Shown: piece by piece, positions 10,201 to 17,663 of the stretch
Layout: every line of letters starts with the position of its first letter
How positions within the stretch are numbered: position 1 is the stretch's first letter
Assembly: GCA_964390905.1 (NCBI GenBank)
Contig: CAYMLO010000028.1
Location: forward strand, 1-64,000
Direction: 5' to 3'
Length of the DNA: 64,000 nucleotides
From: JAFGLZ01 sp964390905
GTDB lineage: Bacteria; Planctomycetota; Phycisphaerae; UBA1845; JAFGLZ01
Notes under the pieces: generated by a model
What the model was told of the DNA's origin: nothing
The model's input: the letters and a program-made list of their open reading frames with translations, nothing else
Database searches by the model: none
Made by a program: the position numbers and the translations under genes

Positions 10201-11155
10201 AGAGCACGCCGTCCGAGGCAATCACTTCCTCGGTAGCCTTGGTATCGTCGTAGGTTCGGACGGTCTCGCCGGTCGCCGCGTCCAGTGCGGTCAGCGGGGC
10301 CTCGAGCCCCAGCGGGGCGTACACCCGGTCGCCCACGGCGATGAGCCGGCGCGGAAGCTGGGCCGGGCCGCTCTTGAACGGCCACAAGTGCGTGTGCCAC
10401 GTCGGAATCGGTCGCTTCCACAGGACCGTGCCGTTGAAGGCGTCCCGCGCGATGAGGACCCACTTGGGGGGGAGCTGGATCGAAGCGGTCGGGCCTTCGT
10501 CCAAGACGTAGAAGATCCGCCCCCCGGCCGAGACGAGCGCGCTCATGCTCGCCATGCGATCGTGATGCCGCGACCATCTCGGGCTGCCCACCCACTGAAG
10601 GCGCCGGGGCGGCCCGACGACCGAATCGTTCGCCACGGCGTTGCCGGTCGCGTCGTGCAGGTAATGCGTCCATTCGTCGATCTGCTCGGGTCGCGGCTTG
10701 ACGGTCTTGGTCCACTTGCCGTCCTTCTTGACGTACGCCACGCCGTTGGGAACCAGGACACGCATCACCTCGTCCGTGCCGATCCCGCCGAGGTCCTCGC
10801 CGACCAGCAGGTTGACCAGGTTGTCCGCGTACGGCAGGCCCCTCCCGGACCACGGCTCGATCGATACCTTGCCGCACACCCCGAGCGAACGGACATGCTC
10901 GCGGGCCTTCTCGAGGTCGGCTGCGTTGGCGCAGAGGCCGTGCACCAGGTATCGCTCATTCAGACACAGCGCAGCCGTCAGCCGACCGTCGCCACACCCA
11001 ACGTGAACGACTAGGCCGCCCTTCACGCCTGTCTTCGCGAGAATCTCACCGCCCTTGGGCACTTCAACAGATTGTTTCGCCGCAGCAACCAGCGGCATGC
11101 AGATGATTGTCAGATGGGCGATGGCGACGCCGATACAGCTGTTTGCCTTGCACAT
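7277..11155 (-). CDS. Exported fusion: methyltransferase-like domain, PQQ-type beta-propeller, LamG
   Basis: The protein has 1292 residues. A signal peptide (to about residue 27) is followed at 45-160 by a Rossmann methyltransferase-like domain with a SAM motif I (VVHVGCGDGRL) and a later RVLVPNGVAYV strand. Residues about 170-940 carry PQQ-binding-like propeller repeats (AxDAxTGExxW pattern); a typical blade opening, DWPTYRHDAARSGF, is near 635. Residues about 960-1175 hold a LamG module in which the usual opening strands (LVLCYSFDKG) come after the usual ending (VIDEVRIYHRAL). Propeller sequence then resumes to the C-terminus. No CxxCH haem motif is present. The RBS is GAGGATAGAGGATC before ATG 11155. 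It heads the run containing the activase and the flavoprotein. Role unknown; it could be a structural or binding protein rather than a dehydrogenase. Confidence 0.8.
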   Translation of the reverse strand: MCKANSCIGVAIAHLTIICMPLVAAAKQSVEVPKGGEILAKTGVKGGLVVHVGCGDGRLTAALCLNERYLVHGLCANAADLEKAREHVRSLGVCGKVSIEPWSGRGLPYADNLVNLLVGEDLGGIGTDEVMRVLVPNGVAYVKKDGKWTKTVKPRPEQIDEWTHYLHDATGNAVANDSVVGPPRRLQWVGSPRWSRHHDRMASMSALVSAGGRIFYVLDEGPTASIQLPPKWVLIARDAFNGTVLWKRPIPTWHTHLWPFKSGPAQLPRRLIAVGDRVYAPLGLEAPLTALDAATGETVRTYDDTKATEEVIASDGVLFLLVNPLPTEREPYKPVHRGIGEAKRRVTRDWPWDQKERSITAIQAAAAKVLWRKQYKVVPLTLAADRQRVLFHDGEKVVCLDRRNGDVLWTSPPVSRRPSIATAFAPTLVIYKDVVLFSGGDRSMTALSAKTGEALWTSKHARSGHNCPEDLLVVDELAWSGATAGGKDSGVFTGRDLYTGEIKREFPPDVETYWFHHRCYRAKATERYILPARTGTEFVDVRSKHWEAHHWVRGGCIYGIMPCNGLIYAPPHSCACYLESKLNGFCAVAPESPARRGPEPASDDGRLERGPAYDEPITGATLAGQDDWPTYRHDAARSGFTKTSVPAELKRVWQTEIGGRLSSVVIAEGKVFLASVDTHTVHALDANSGKTVWRYTAGGRVDSPPTIYEGRALFGSADGWVYCLRASDGKLAWRFRAAPADRRLVAFEQVESVWPVHGSVLVCDDVVHCVAGRSMFLDGGLRLCRLDVKTGRKLSETVLDDRDPETGDNLQVRVRVLNMPVALPDVLSSDGRHVYMRSQRLGLDGSRNEATPAPMDPTELSALQAGEEAHLFCPTGFLDGSWFHRAYWVFGRSFSSGCNWYFRAGRYAPAGRILAFDDASVYGYGRKPQYFQWTTPLDYRLFATSKDIPRVEAPSRRGKGGGSKIRVAKSESLNPAGSPLTVEAWVKAEHGDGVVLARGGASHGYALIVRGGKPRFVIRVKEDVKSVGAKEKIVGKWVHLAGVLTDDKKLQIYVNGKISGTGKAGGFIAADPHQPMDIGADEGSTVGAYKAPFRFTGVIDEVRIYHRALTADQIAKHHAPPGQAAGEEADLVLCYSFDKGDAADDSGNKNDGVITGAESVQGKSGKAMKFVGKERSVPSVIKCRWVEEIPLHVRAMVLAGKTLFIAGPPDLIDEEEVFKGPDDPALREKLEEQVAALEGKQGALLWAVSTTDGKKTAAYEIESSPAWDGMAAAGGRLYLSTTSGQVLCMGVR

Positions 11156-11288
11156 GATCCTCTATCCTCTTGCCGGATGGGCTCCCCGACTTGGTTGGCG
11201 GTCATCGCACGGAGGCCAGGAACGGATGACCACGCACCAGCGTAGCCTGTTGTCCGAGCAGGTCAACCGCGACAGGCAGCGCTGCCCC

Positions 11289-11304
11289 CTCCGACATGTC
11301 GGAG
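11289..11304. promoter_or_regulatory. Perfect 16-bp palindrome in a divergent intergenic region
   Basis: CTCCGACATGTCGGAG is its own reverse complement over all 16 bases. It lies in the 221-bp gap between two divergently transcribed genes (starts at 11155 and 11377). The position and perfect dyad suggest an operator for a dimeric regulator serving one or both genes. No regulator gene is adjacent, so the link is inference. Confidence 0.4.
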
Positions 11305-11376
11305 CGGTGGAACGGTCCATCTGGTTGGGGTATCCTCGGGCGTCGACCTTTGTGGACATGGCACGGGAGGTGAGAC

Positions 11377-14193
11377 ATGTGGCTGTGGGTTCTCTTGCCG
11401 GCGGCGCTGATCGGACCGTACCAGCACCGAGACGCCTTTGACTACCCGAACGGGAGCGAGGGCGAGCCGACCTGGTTCGCGGAGAGCGTGGCGTGGGAGG
11501 TCCGGGATGGGCGGCTAGTGGTGGACGGGGGCGGCAAGACGTTCGCCGTGCTCCAGGCCGCTCCGCACGGGCGGCGGGTGGCGATCGAGGCGGTCCTGAC
11601 CGTTGACAAGCGCGCGGCGCGCGACTGGGCCATTGCGGGGGTCGCGGTGCGGCGCGATGCGCGACATTACTGGCATCTTGCGCTGGTCGAGGCGCCGGAC
11701 GAGCACGGCAACAGGCACTTCGTCGAGCTGCAGGAGATGCTCGACGGCAAGTGGTTGGCGGCGGATGCGCCCGAGACGAAGCTCACGCGGACGTCGCATG
11801 TGGGCGGCGACTTCGCGTGGAAGTTCGGTCGGCCCTACCGCTTGCGGGTCGCCATGGCGCCGGAGGGCATCGAGGGGACCGTGGCGGAATTGGACGGTAC
11901 GGTCCGAACGCGGCTGGCCTGCAAGCTCGACAACAAGGCCGTTACCTCGGGTCAGCCCGCCGTCGACTGCAGCGGGTTCATCGCCCGGTTTGACGACGTC
12001 GTGGCGACGGTGGATGACGTCGTGCCCGCGCCGACCAAACCGAAGCCCGACATCAAGTCCTACACGCTGAAGGGATTCGATCGGATCCGCGGCAAGGCGA
12101 CCGGTTTCTTCTACCCCAAGCAGATCGACGGCACGTGGTGGATGATCGATCCGAACGGCCGGGGGTTCTACATGGTCGGCACGGACCACATCAGCTACCA
12201 CGTGCACTGGTGCGAGAAGCTCGGCTATGCGCCCTACCACCGGAACATGAAGGCCAAGTACGGCAGCGAGGCCGCCTGGGCCGACGTCGTGGCCGGCCAG
12301 CTCGAGGCCTGGGGGTTCAACACGCTGCCGGCCAACCATTCGCGGTTGCTCCGCCACCGCCACTTCGCCCATATCCTCTGGTGCGGGTGGGGCTCGGGGT
12401 TCTCGCCCATCGATGACATCGTGCCAAAGACCACGTGGACGGGCGTGCCCAACGTCTTTAGCCCCAAGTGGGCCAGGCACTGCGACAAGCTGGCCCGCCG
12501 GCAGTGCGCCCCGAACAAAGACGACCCGTGGGTGATCGGCTACTTCATCGACAACGAGCTGGAGTGGTACGGCAAGATCCACACGACCTGGGGCGTGTTC
12601 GTCGAGGCGTGGAAGAAGCCGGCCGAGCATTCGGCCAAGCAGGCCTGGCTGAAGTTCGTTCGACAGCAGGTCCAGGACATCAAGACGTTCAACGCGCATT
12701 GGGGGACGAAGCTGACCAGCTTCGATGAGCTTGCCAAACACACCGAGCCAGGTCAGCCGAAATGTGACGCCGCGAAGGACGTGGCCCATGGGTTCCTGCG
12801 TCTGGCGGTCGAGCGGTATTTCAAGATCGCCGCCGAGGCCATCCGCCGATACGATCCGAACCACCTGGTGCTGGGCTGCCGGTTCGCGGGCGGCGCGCCG
12901 GACATCTGGGACATCGCGGGCAAGTACTGCGACGTCGTGTCGCTGAACACGTATCCGCGGATCGACGTCGAAATGGGCGTGCGTGCGAGCTTCATCGGGT
13001 ACCTGAAGCAGTGTCATGCCAAGTGCGGCCGACCGATGATGATCACCGAGTGGAGCTTTCCTGCCCTCGACGCAGGCCTGCCCTGCAAGCACGGTGCGGG
13101 CATGCGGGTCGACACGCAGGCGCAGAAGACGAAGTGCTTCCAACACTACCAGACGCTGCTGTTCAGCCTGCCGTTCATGGTCGGCAGCAACTACTTCATG
13201 TGGGTGGACGAGCCGGCGCTGGGCATCAGCAAGACGTTTCCGGAGGACAGCAACTATGGCCTGACCAACGTCGACGGCAAGCCCTACAAGCTGCTGACCG
13301 AGGCGTGCGCGCGGCTGAACCCGCGGGTGTACGAGCTGCACCTGGCCGGCAAGATCCGACCCGCCAGGCCGCAATCGTTGGCGCCCTGGACCACAAACCC
13401 TCCGCGAAGCATGGCCCAGCACCCGCCCGTTCCGGTTGACCTGTCGGTCGGCCCCATGCGCGTGACGATCTCACATGGCGGGGACGCGTGCAGACTCCAG
13501 CTCGGCGACCGGGTCCTTGGTTCTCTAACCAGCTTGCTCCATCAGGACGTTGGCCAGCATATGTGGGTTCGTGCGAACCGGGCGAAGCTCGTCGCCAAGC
13601 ACGTGGAGGCCGACGCGACGGCTTTGGACCTCGAGCTGAGCTACGCCGGCGGGGACGAGCCTATCACCCGCGTCGACGACGAGACGGGCCAGCGCGCGCA
13701 GCGCCGCGCCCGTCCTCATCGGTACCGCGCCGGGTGGCGGATCCGCGTTCCCACCCGGTCGGTCAAGACGCCCTTCATCACGAGCCAATGCCTGTGGGTT
13801 GAGAACACGGATAGCCAGCCATGGCACCTGGTCGAGGTCTTCCACTGGATTGCGCCGAGCATCGGCGGGGATCCCGCGGGCGATGAGCCCGACGGCGTGG
13901 ACGTGCCCAACTACTACCTGCCCGCCGGCGGATGGGTCGATCGGCAGGCGGGCCTGGGGGTCGGCGTCGTCTACACGAGCGGTTCGGGTTACGCCTGCCG
14001 TTACTGGCGGGACAAGGGCGGCGGCATCCATTCAGACTTGCGCCTCGAGGTCGACAAGCGCTTGGCGCCCGGACAGCGCCACAAGACGACCGCCCCGCCC
14101 GTGTTCGTGTTCGGCTATCACGCCAAGGAGCCCCGCGCGATGTCCCTGGCCGCCGCCCAGGTCCTGCCCGAGGTCCTGGGGACACCGAGGTAG
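11377..14193 (+). CDS. Secreted agarase/beta-galactosidase-like glycoside hydrolase (clan GH-A)
   Basis: The protein has 938 residues with a short signal peptide (MWLWVLLPAALIG). Residues about 20-225 form a concanavalin-like jelly roll (opening DAFDYPNGSEGEPTW; later HWHLAL-like and IARFDDVV strands) of the DUF1080/LamG type. Residues 230-680 form a TIM barrel: GTWWMIDPNGRGFYMVG, GYFIDNELEWYG with acid/base E394, and MMITEWSFPALD with nucleophile E558. The C-terminal 240 residues are beta-rich. GYFIDNE motifs occur in exo-agarases (GH50-like) and related GH-A enzymes. The exact family is not certain, but a retaining beta-galactan/agaran-type activity is plausible. The RBS GGGAGGTGAG precedes ATG 11377. 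The gene is divergent from the PQQ/LamG gene, with a 16-bp palindrome between them. Confidence 0.7.
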   Translation: MWLWVLLPAALIGPYQHRDAFDYPNGSEGEPTWFAESVAWEVRDGRLVVDGGGKTFAVLQAAPHGRRVAIEAVLTVDKRAARDWAIAGVAVRRDARHYWHLALVEAPDEHGNRHFVELQEMLDGKWLAADAPETKLTRTSHVGGDFAWKFGRPYRLRVAMAPEGIEGTVAELDGTVRTRLACKLDNKAVTSGQPAVDCSGFIARFDDVVATVDDVVPAPTKPKPDIKSYTLKGFDRIRGKATGFFYPKQIDGTWWMIDPNGRGFYMVGTDHISYHVHWCEKLGYAPYHRNMKAKYGSEAAWADVVAGQLEAWGFNTLPANHSRLLRHRHFAHILWCGWGSGFSPIDDIVPKTTWTGVPNVFSPKWARHCDKLARRQCAPNKDDPWVIGYFIDNELEWYGKIHTTWGVFVEAWKKPAEHSAKQAWLKFVRQQVQDIKTFNAHWGTKLTSFDELAKHTEPGQPKCDAAKDVAHGFLRLAVERYFKIAAEAIRRYDPNHLVLGCRFAGGAPDIWDIAGKYCDVVSLNTYPRIDVEMGVRASFIGYLKQCHAKCGRPMMITEWSFPALDAGLPCKHGAGMRVDTQAQKTKCFQHYQTLLFSLPFMVGSNYFMWVDEPALGISKTFPEDSNYGLTNVDGKPYKLLTEACARLNPRVYELHLAGKIRPARPQSLAPWTTNPPRSMAQHPPVPVDLSVGPMRVTISHGGDACRLQLGDRVLGSLTSLLHQDVGQHMWVRANRAKLVAKHVEADATALDLELSYAGGDEPITRVDDETGQRAQRRARPHRYRAGWRIRVPTRSVKTPFITSQCLWVENTDSQPWHLVEVFHWIAPSIGGDPAGDEPDGVDVPNYYLPAGGWVDRQAGLGVGVVYTSGSGYACRYWRDKGGGIHSDLRLEVDKRLAPGQRHKTTAPPVFVFGYHAKEPRAMSLAAAQVLPEVLGTPR

Positions 14194-14226
14194 CGTCCCG
14201 GCGACGTCAGGACGGCAGGGGTCCCA

Positions 14227-15588
14227 TCAGGTCACCCGCCAGACGTGCACCAGCGGCTTGTCGCCGTCGCCCCTGTACTCGAAGACGTAGAGCAGCCCGT
14301 TCGTCCGGTCGAAGCTGGCCGCGCCGAGGTGGTACTTCTGTTGGGCGGATCGGACGTTGAACAGGTGCTCATCGACGTTCAGCGAGGCGTACGGCTGGGG
14401 CGCGTAGCGCTTCAGCGTGCCCTTCGCCACGGCGGCCAGGTGCCCGGGGTTGTAGAAGACGAACTGGCCCTCAAAGCCCGTGCTCCACCATCCCCGCTGA
14501 TCGTTTGGAGGCGGGGGAATGGGCGGATAGGGGGGATTCTCCGGCCAGCGGACGCCGTTGGCGAATCCGTACCAGCACTCTCCCGTCCCTTTCGTCCCGA
14601 CGAAGATGACCGCGGACCGGTCGCCGGCCGTCAGCCATGCCCCGCCCGACCATTCGTCGGCGTGGTGATAGCCGTTCATCTTGCGATCGACTGGCTCGTC
14701 GTAAGACGAGGTCGAGTACAGCAGCAAGGGCGTTGCCGCAAGACGCGTCCTGGCGGCGGGAGGATTGCCGTGGTTCCACGGGCCATAGGCGAATAGGGAG
14801 GGCCCCTGTCCCGACCATCCCCCGTCCCGGAACCGCCCCGTCGCGAGCAGCTTCCCGGGCGTGTTGGCCGTCGCCCACGCCTCCGGGATCGTGAACATGT
14901 AGTCGTTGGTGCTGTAGTTGGCGAGATCGCCGAGGTACCACCCGCCGGCCGCCTTCGGTCGGGACAGGTCCAACTCGCACCAGCCGTGCGAGACGACCTG
15001 CGCTTCTTGATAGTGCTCTCCCCAGCAGAAATGGAGCTTGTCGGTCGTCTGCGCGCCTTGCGGCGGCAGATAGGCCATGCCCGCCCGAGGCAGCTCCATC
15101 TGACCGACGCCCAACCTCCCCCGAATGTCCTGAAAGCCCTGCAGCGTGGTGGCGGTGTTCAGGTCGCTCAGCTTTTTGGTCGGGGATACGACCGGGACGG
15201 GGATGCTGATCTCCGAGATCTGTTGATACCAATCGTGTCCGGTCCCGAAGATCGATCCGCCGAATCCGTCCTCCGGGCCTTGTGGGTCGCCCTTCGGGCA
15301 ACAGGCCATCGCGTTGCCGCCCCATTCCCAACTCGTGCCGTTGGATCCTCCGGGAAGTCCGAATGCGCCCACGTATTCCAGGTCCGTCGGCTGAATCAAC
15401 GGCGTCGACGCGCCCGCGTCGGCGAGCGCGTTGGCGTCGTCCAGGGCGTTCGCATCGGTCGGCGTGTTTGCATCACCCGGCGTGTTCGCGTCGGGGGGGG
15501 TGTTCGCGTCGCCAGGGCCGCTGGGTGCGTTCCTACAGCTCCCGAACAGACACGCCAAGCAGAACGCCAGCGCAATCAGCACCTTCAT
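14227..15588 (-). CDS. Lipoprotein with an Asp-Ala-Asn-Thr-Pro repeat linker, function unknown
   Basis: The protein has 453 residues. A lipobox (LFGSC) near residue 18 is followed by five degenerate six-residue units (GDANTP, PDANTP, GDANTP, TDANAL, DDANAL), a flexible spacer from the membrane. The remaining 390 residues form one globular domain rich in Gly, Trp and Tyr (GNAMACCPKGD, HDWYQQISEISIP, LHFCWGEHYQEA, FVGTKGTGECWYG). The strand-turn pattern suggests a beta-propeller. I do not recognise a family. It is transcribed toward the agarase-like gene with a 33-base gap. A C8 homopolymer inside the repeat (15493-15500) is a potential slippage site. Confidence 0.65.
   Translation of the reverse strand: MKVLIALAFCLACLFGSCRNAPSGPGDANTPPDANTPGDANTPTDANALDDANALADAGASTPLIQPTDLEYVGAFGLPGGSNGTSWEWGGNAMACCPKGDPQGPEDGFGGSIFGTGHDWYQQISEISIPVPVVSPTKKLSDLNTATTLQGFQDIRGRLGVGQMELPRAGMAYLPPQGAQTTDKLHFCWGEHYQEAQVVSHGWCELDLSRPKAAGGWYLGDLANYSTNDYMFTIPEAWATANTPGKLLATGRFRDGGWSGQGPSLFAYGPWNHGNPPAARTRLAATPLLLYSTSSYDEPVDRKMNGYHHADEWSGGAWLTAGDRSAVIFVGTKGTGECWYGFANGVRWPENPPYPPIPPPPNDQRGWWSTGFEGQFVFYNPGHLAAVAKGTLKRYAPQPYASLNVDEHLFNVRSAQQKYHLGAASFDRTNGLLYVFEYRGDGDKPLVHVWRVT
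15418..15513. repeat. Tandem 18-bp repeat encoding the lipoprotein linker
   Basis: About five imperfect 18-bp units on the minus strand encode six-residue units of the form xDANTP or xDANAL. The unit nearest the N-terminus includes eight consecutive G bases on the plus strand (15493-15500). Copy-number change or slippage here would alter linker length or frame. Confidence 0.7.
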
Positions 15589-15925
15589 GGCATCACCTCA
15601 GCCTATGAGCCCGTTTCTGTTGGCAGGCCCCCCGCTGATCGTCCCGGATCGGCCCTGGGCCTGGTCCGCGCCCTCTCGTACTATTGTACCGTTCTGCCGG
15701 CTCGCGGTGCGAACAAGATCCGGGTTCAAAGAGGGGACAGGCACCCCGCCGTCATGGGGTCTCTCCTCGAAGAAGCGTGCGTATCCGGCGCGGAGCCAGT
15801 TCCCTTTCTGAACGAGGCCAGATCCGGCGCTTGGACGTACTGGCCTTGCCTGTCGAGCCTGTCGGTCCTACGATTGCGCCCTTTGGCGAGCCGACGCCGG
15901 ACGTCCACCAGCACAGGAGCTCCCC
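15589..15925. other. Intergenic region, 337 bp, with one palindromic element
   Basis: This gap separates divergent genes. Short overlapping frames exist but have no RBS and no protein-like character. The only clear structure is the imperfect inverted repeat at 15730-15809, annotated separately. AGGAG before 15926 is the RBS of the next gene. Confidence 0.5.
15730..15809. repeat. 80-bp REP/MITE-like element with imperfect inverted ends
   Basis: The left end reads AGAGGGGACAGGCACCCC. The reverse complement of the right end reads AGAAAGGGAACTGGCTCC. They match over most positions with one offset, forming a long-range stem. Pairs of the type gggacaggcacc / ggagccagtccc are a pattern I associate with REP-like repeats in planctomycete-type genomes. 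The REP assignment is inference; the inverted ends are visible. Confidence 0.45.
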
Positions 15926-17359
15926 ATGAACTTTCCGGAACGCGGCCTGGGAAAGGACGAGATCCTCAGCATCCTGGCGCAGTACAAGCAGCAAGACCTG
16001 GCGTGGCGGTCGGGTAAGGTGCTGGCCTACACGTACGATCCCGGAAAGGACGCCGAGGAGGTCACCAAGGCTGCCTACATGATGTACCTCAGTGAGAACG
16101 CCCTCGACCCGACCACCTACCCCAGCGTATTGAGACTCGAGAACGAGGTGGTGCGGATGGTGGCCGACCTGCTTCGCGGCGACGAGCACGTCGTCGGCAA
16201 CTTCACCTCGGGCGGGACTGAGAGCATCCTGCTGGCGGTCAAGACCGCCCGGGACAAGGCCCGCGCCGAGCGGCCTGAGATCAAGGCACCGGAGATGGTG
16301 CTGCCCCTGACCGCGCACCCAGCGTTCCGGAAGGCGGGGGCCTACTTCGACGTCAAGCCCGTCTTCGTCCCGTTCGACCGCGAGACCTTCCGCGCCGACG
16401 TCGACGCCATGCGCGACGCCATCACGGACAACACGATCCTACTGGTGGCCTCCGCCCCGGGGTACGCCCAGGGCGTGGTGGACCCGATCGAGGAGGTCGG
16501 CGCGCTGGCCCTGGAGAAAGGGTTGCTCTTCCACGTGGATGGCTGCGTCGGCGGGATTCAGTTGTCGCTCATGCGGCGGATGGGCGGGTACGCGGTTCCC
16601 GACTTCGATTTCTCCGTGCCGGGCGTTACGTCGATATCGACCGACTTGCACAAGTACGGCTATGCGGCCAAAAACGCATCGTCCATCCTCTATCGCAACA
16701 AGGACATCCGCAAGTATCAGATCTTCGCCAGCACGTCCACGACGACGTACGTGCTCATCAACCCCACGCTGCTCAGCACCAAGTCGGCGGGCCCGATGGC
16801 CGGTGCGTGGGCGGTGTTGCACTACTTCGGCGAGGAGGGGTACCGCGACATGATCCGCGAGGTCATGGAGACCACGCAGCGGATGATCGACGGCATCCAC
16901 GCGACCGGCGACCTGCGGATCCTGGGCCAGCCCCAGATGCCCATGTTCTCCATGGCTTCCGACGTCGTTAACGTCTACCAGCTCGCCGACGAGATGGGCA
17001 AGCGCGGGTGGTACCTCCAGCCGCAGCTGTCCACCCCGCTGTCGCCGCCGAACCTGCACATCACGGTCAACCAGAATACCACGCCGCTCGTCGACGCTTT
17101 TCTCGATGAGCTCGGCCAAGGCCTGCAGACCGTCAAGGACAGCTACGCCCCGCTGAACATCGAGGAGCTGCGGGCCGAGGTGGAAAAGTCGATCCAGGAC
17201 CTGACGCCGGAGGCGTTTCAGCAGATCCTGGCGATGGGCGGGATCAGCGGCACGACGCTGCCCAACGAAATGGCCGTCATCAACTCGGTGCTCGACGTCC
17301 TGCCCGACTCGGTCTGCGAGGAACTCCTGGTCGGGTTCATGAACGATCTGTACGCCTGA
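15926..17359 (+). CDS. Sphingosine-1-phosphate lyase-like PLP-dependent enzyme
   Basis: The protein has 477 residues, is cytoplasmic and has no signal peptide. It belongs to the fold-type I pyridoxal-dependent decarboxylase/S1P lyase group. The phosphate-loop motif FTSGGTESI is near residue 95, HVDGCVGG carries the Asp that contacts the PLP nitrogen, and DLHKYGYA carries the Schiff-base lysine at K243. Eukaryotic S1P lyase and its bacterial homologues cleave phosphorylated sphingoid bases. Length and motifs are intact, so it should be active. The substrate here could be a sphingolipid-like base or another beta-hydroxy amine. AGGAG precedes the ATG. It has no obvious operon partner; the next gene starts 304 bases downstream. 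Confidence 0.8.
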   Translation: MNFPERGLGKDEILSILAQYKQQDLAWRSGKVLAYTYDPGKDAEEVTKAAYMMYLSENALDPTTYPSVLRLENEVVRMVADLLRGDEHVVGNFTSGGTESILLAVKTARDKARAERPEIKAPEMVLPLTAHPAFRKAGAYFDVKPVFVPFDRETFRADVDAMRDAITDNTILLVASAPGYAQGVVDPIEEVGALALEKGLLFHVDGCVGGIQLSLMRRMGGYAVPDFDFSVPGVTSISTDLHKYGYAAKNASSILYRNKDIRKYQIFASTSTTTYVLINPTLLSTKSAGPMAGAWAVLHYFGEEGYRDMIREVMETTQRMIDGIHATGDLRILGQPQMPMFSMASDVVNVYQLADEMGKRGWYLQPQLSTPLSPPNLHITVNQNTTPLVDAFLDELGQGLQTVKDSYAPLNIEELRAEVEKSIQDLTPEAFQQILAMGGISGTTLPNEMAVINSVLDVLPDSVCEELLVGFMNDLYA

Positions 17360-17663
17360 GCTTGTTGGCGGCGAGACGACTTCGTTGTAGGTCCGACAGA
17401 CTATCTGCATCGGCGTCTGAATCGGGGTACCAGACGATCCCGTGTGACCCCGCCGTCCGGTCGGTTGCCGCTGGACGCGTGTGGCGGAACCGGCGCGGAT
17501 CACAAACGCCTTGCCAGGACTGCAAGGTGAACCGGGTTCCTTCGTTACGGGATCTTCCTCCGCGACCCCCGACCGACTAGACTACGCCCCGCGGTATAGA
17601 CCTCCATGCCTGGATACGGTGTGCTGACCTCGTGGTGGATCGCAGCGAGTGGAGGACAGCGAG
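17360..17663. other. Intergenic region, 304 bp, nothing recognised
   Basis: I see no RNA gene, convincing reading frame, terminator hairpin with a T-run, or repeat. GGAGG at 17651-17655 is the RBS of the following gene. Confidence 0.5.

Noticed and set aside
11515..13422. 635-codon open frame on the minus strand
   Set aside because: It lies wholly opposite the agarase-like gene, whose TIM-barrel motifs are unmistakable. Its composition (Arg/Val/Gly/Asp-rich, no motifs) is that of a high-GC shadow.
15418..15513. Possible CRISPR array
   Set aside because: The 18-bp units are adjacent without spacers and encode a protein linker, so this is a coding tandem repeat.
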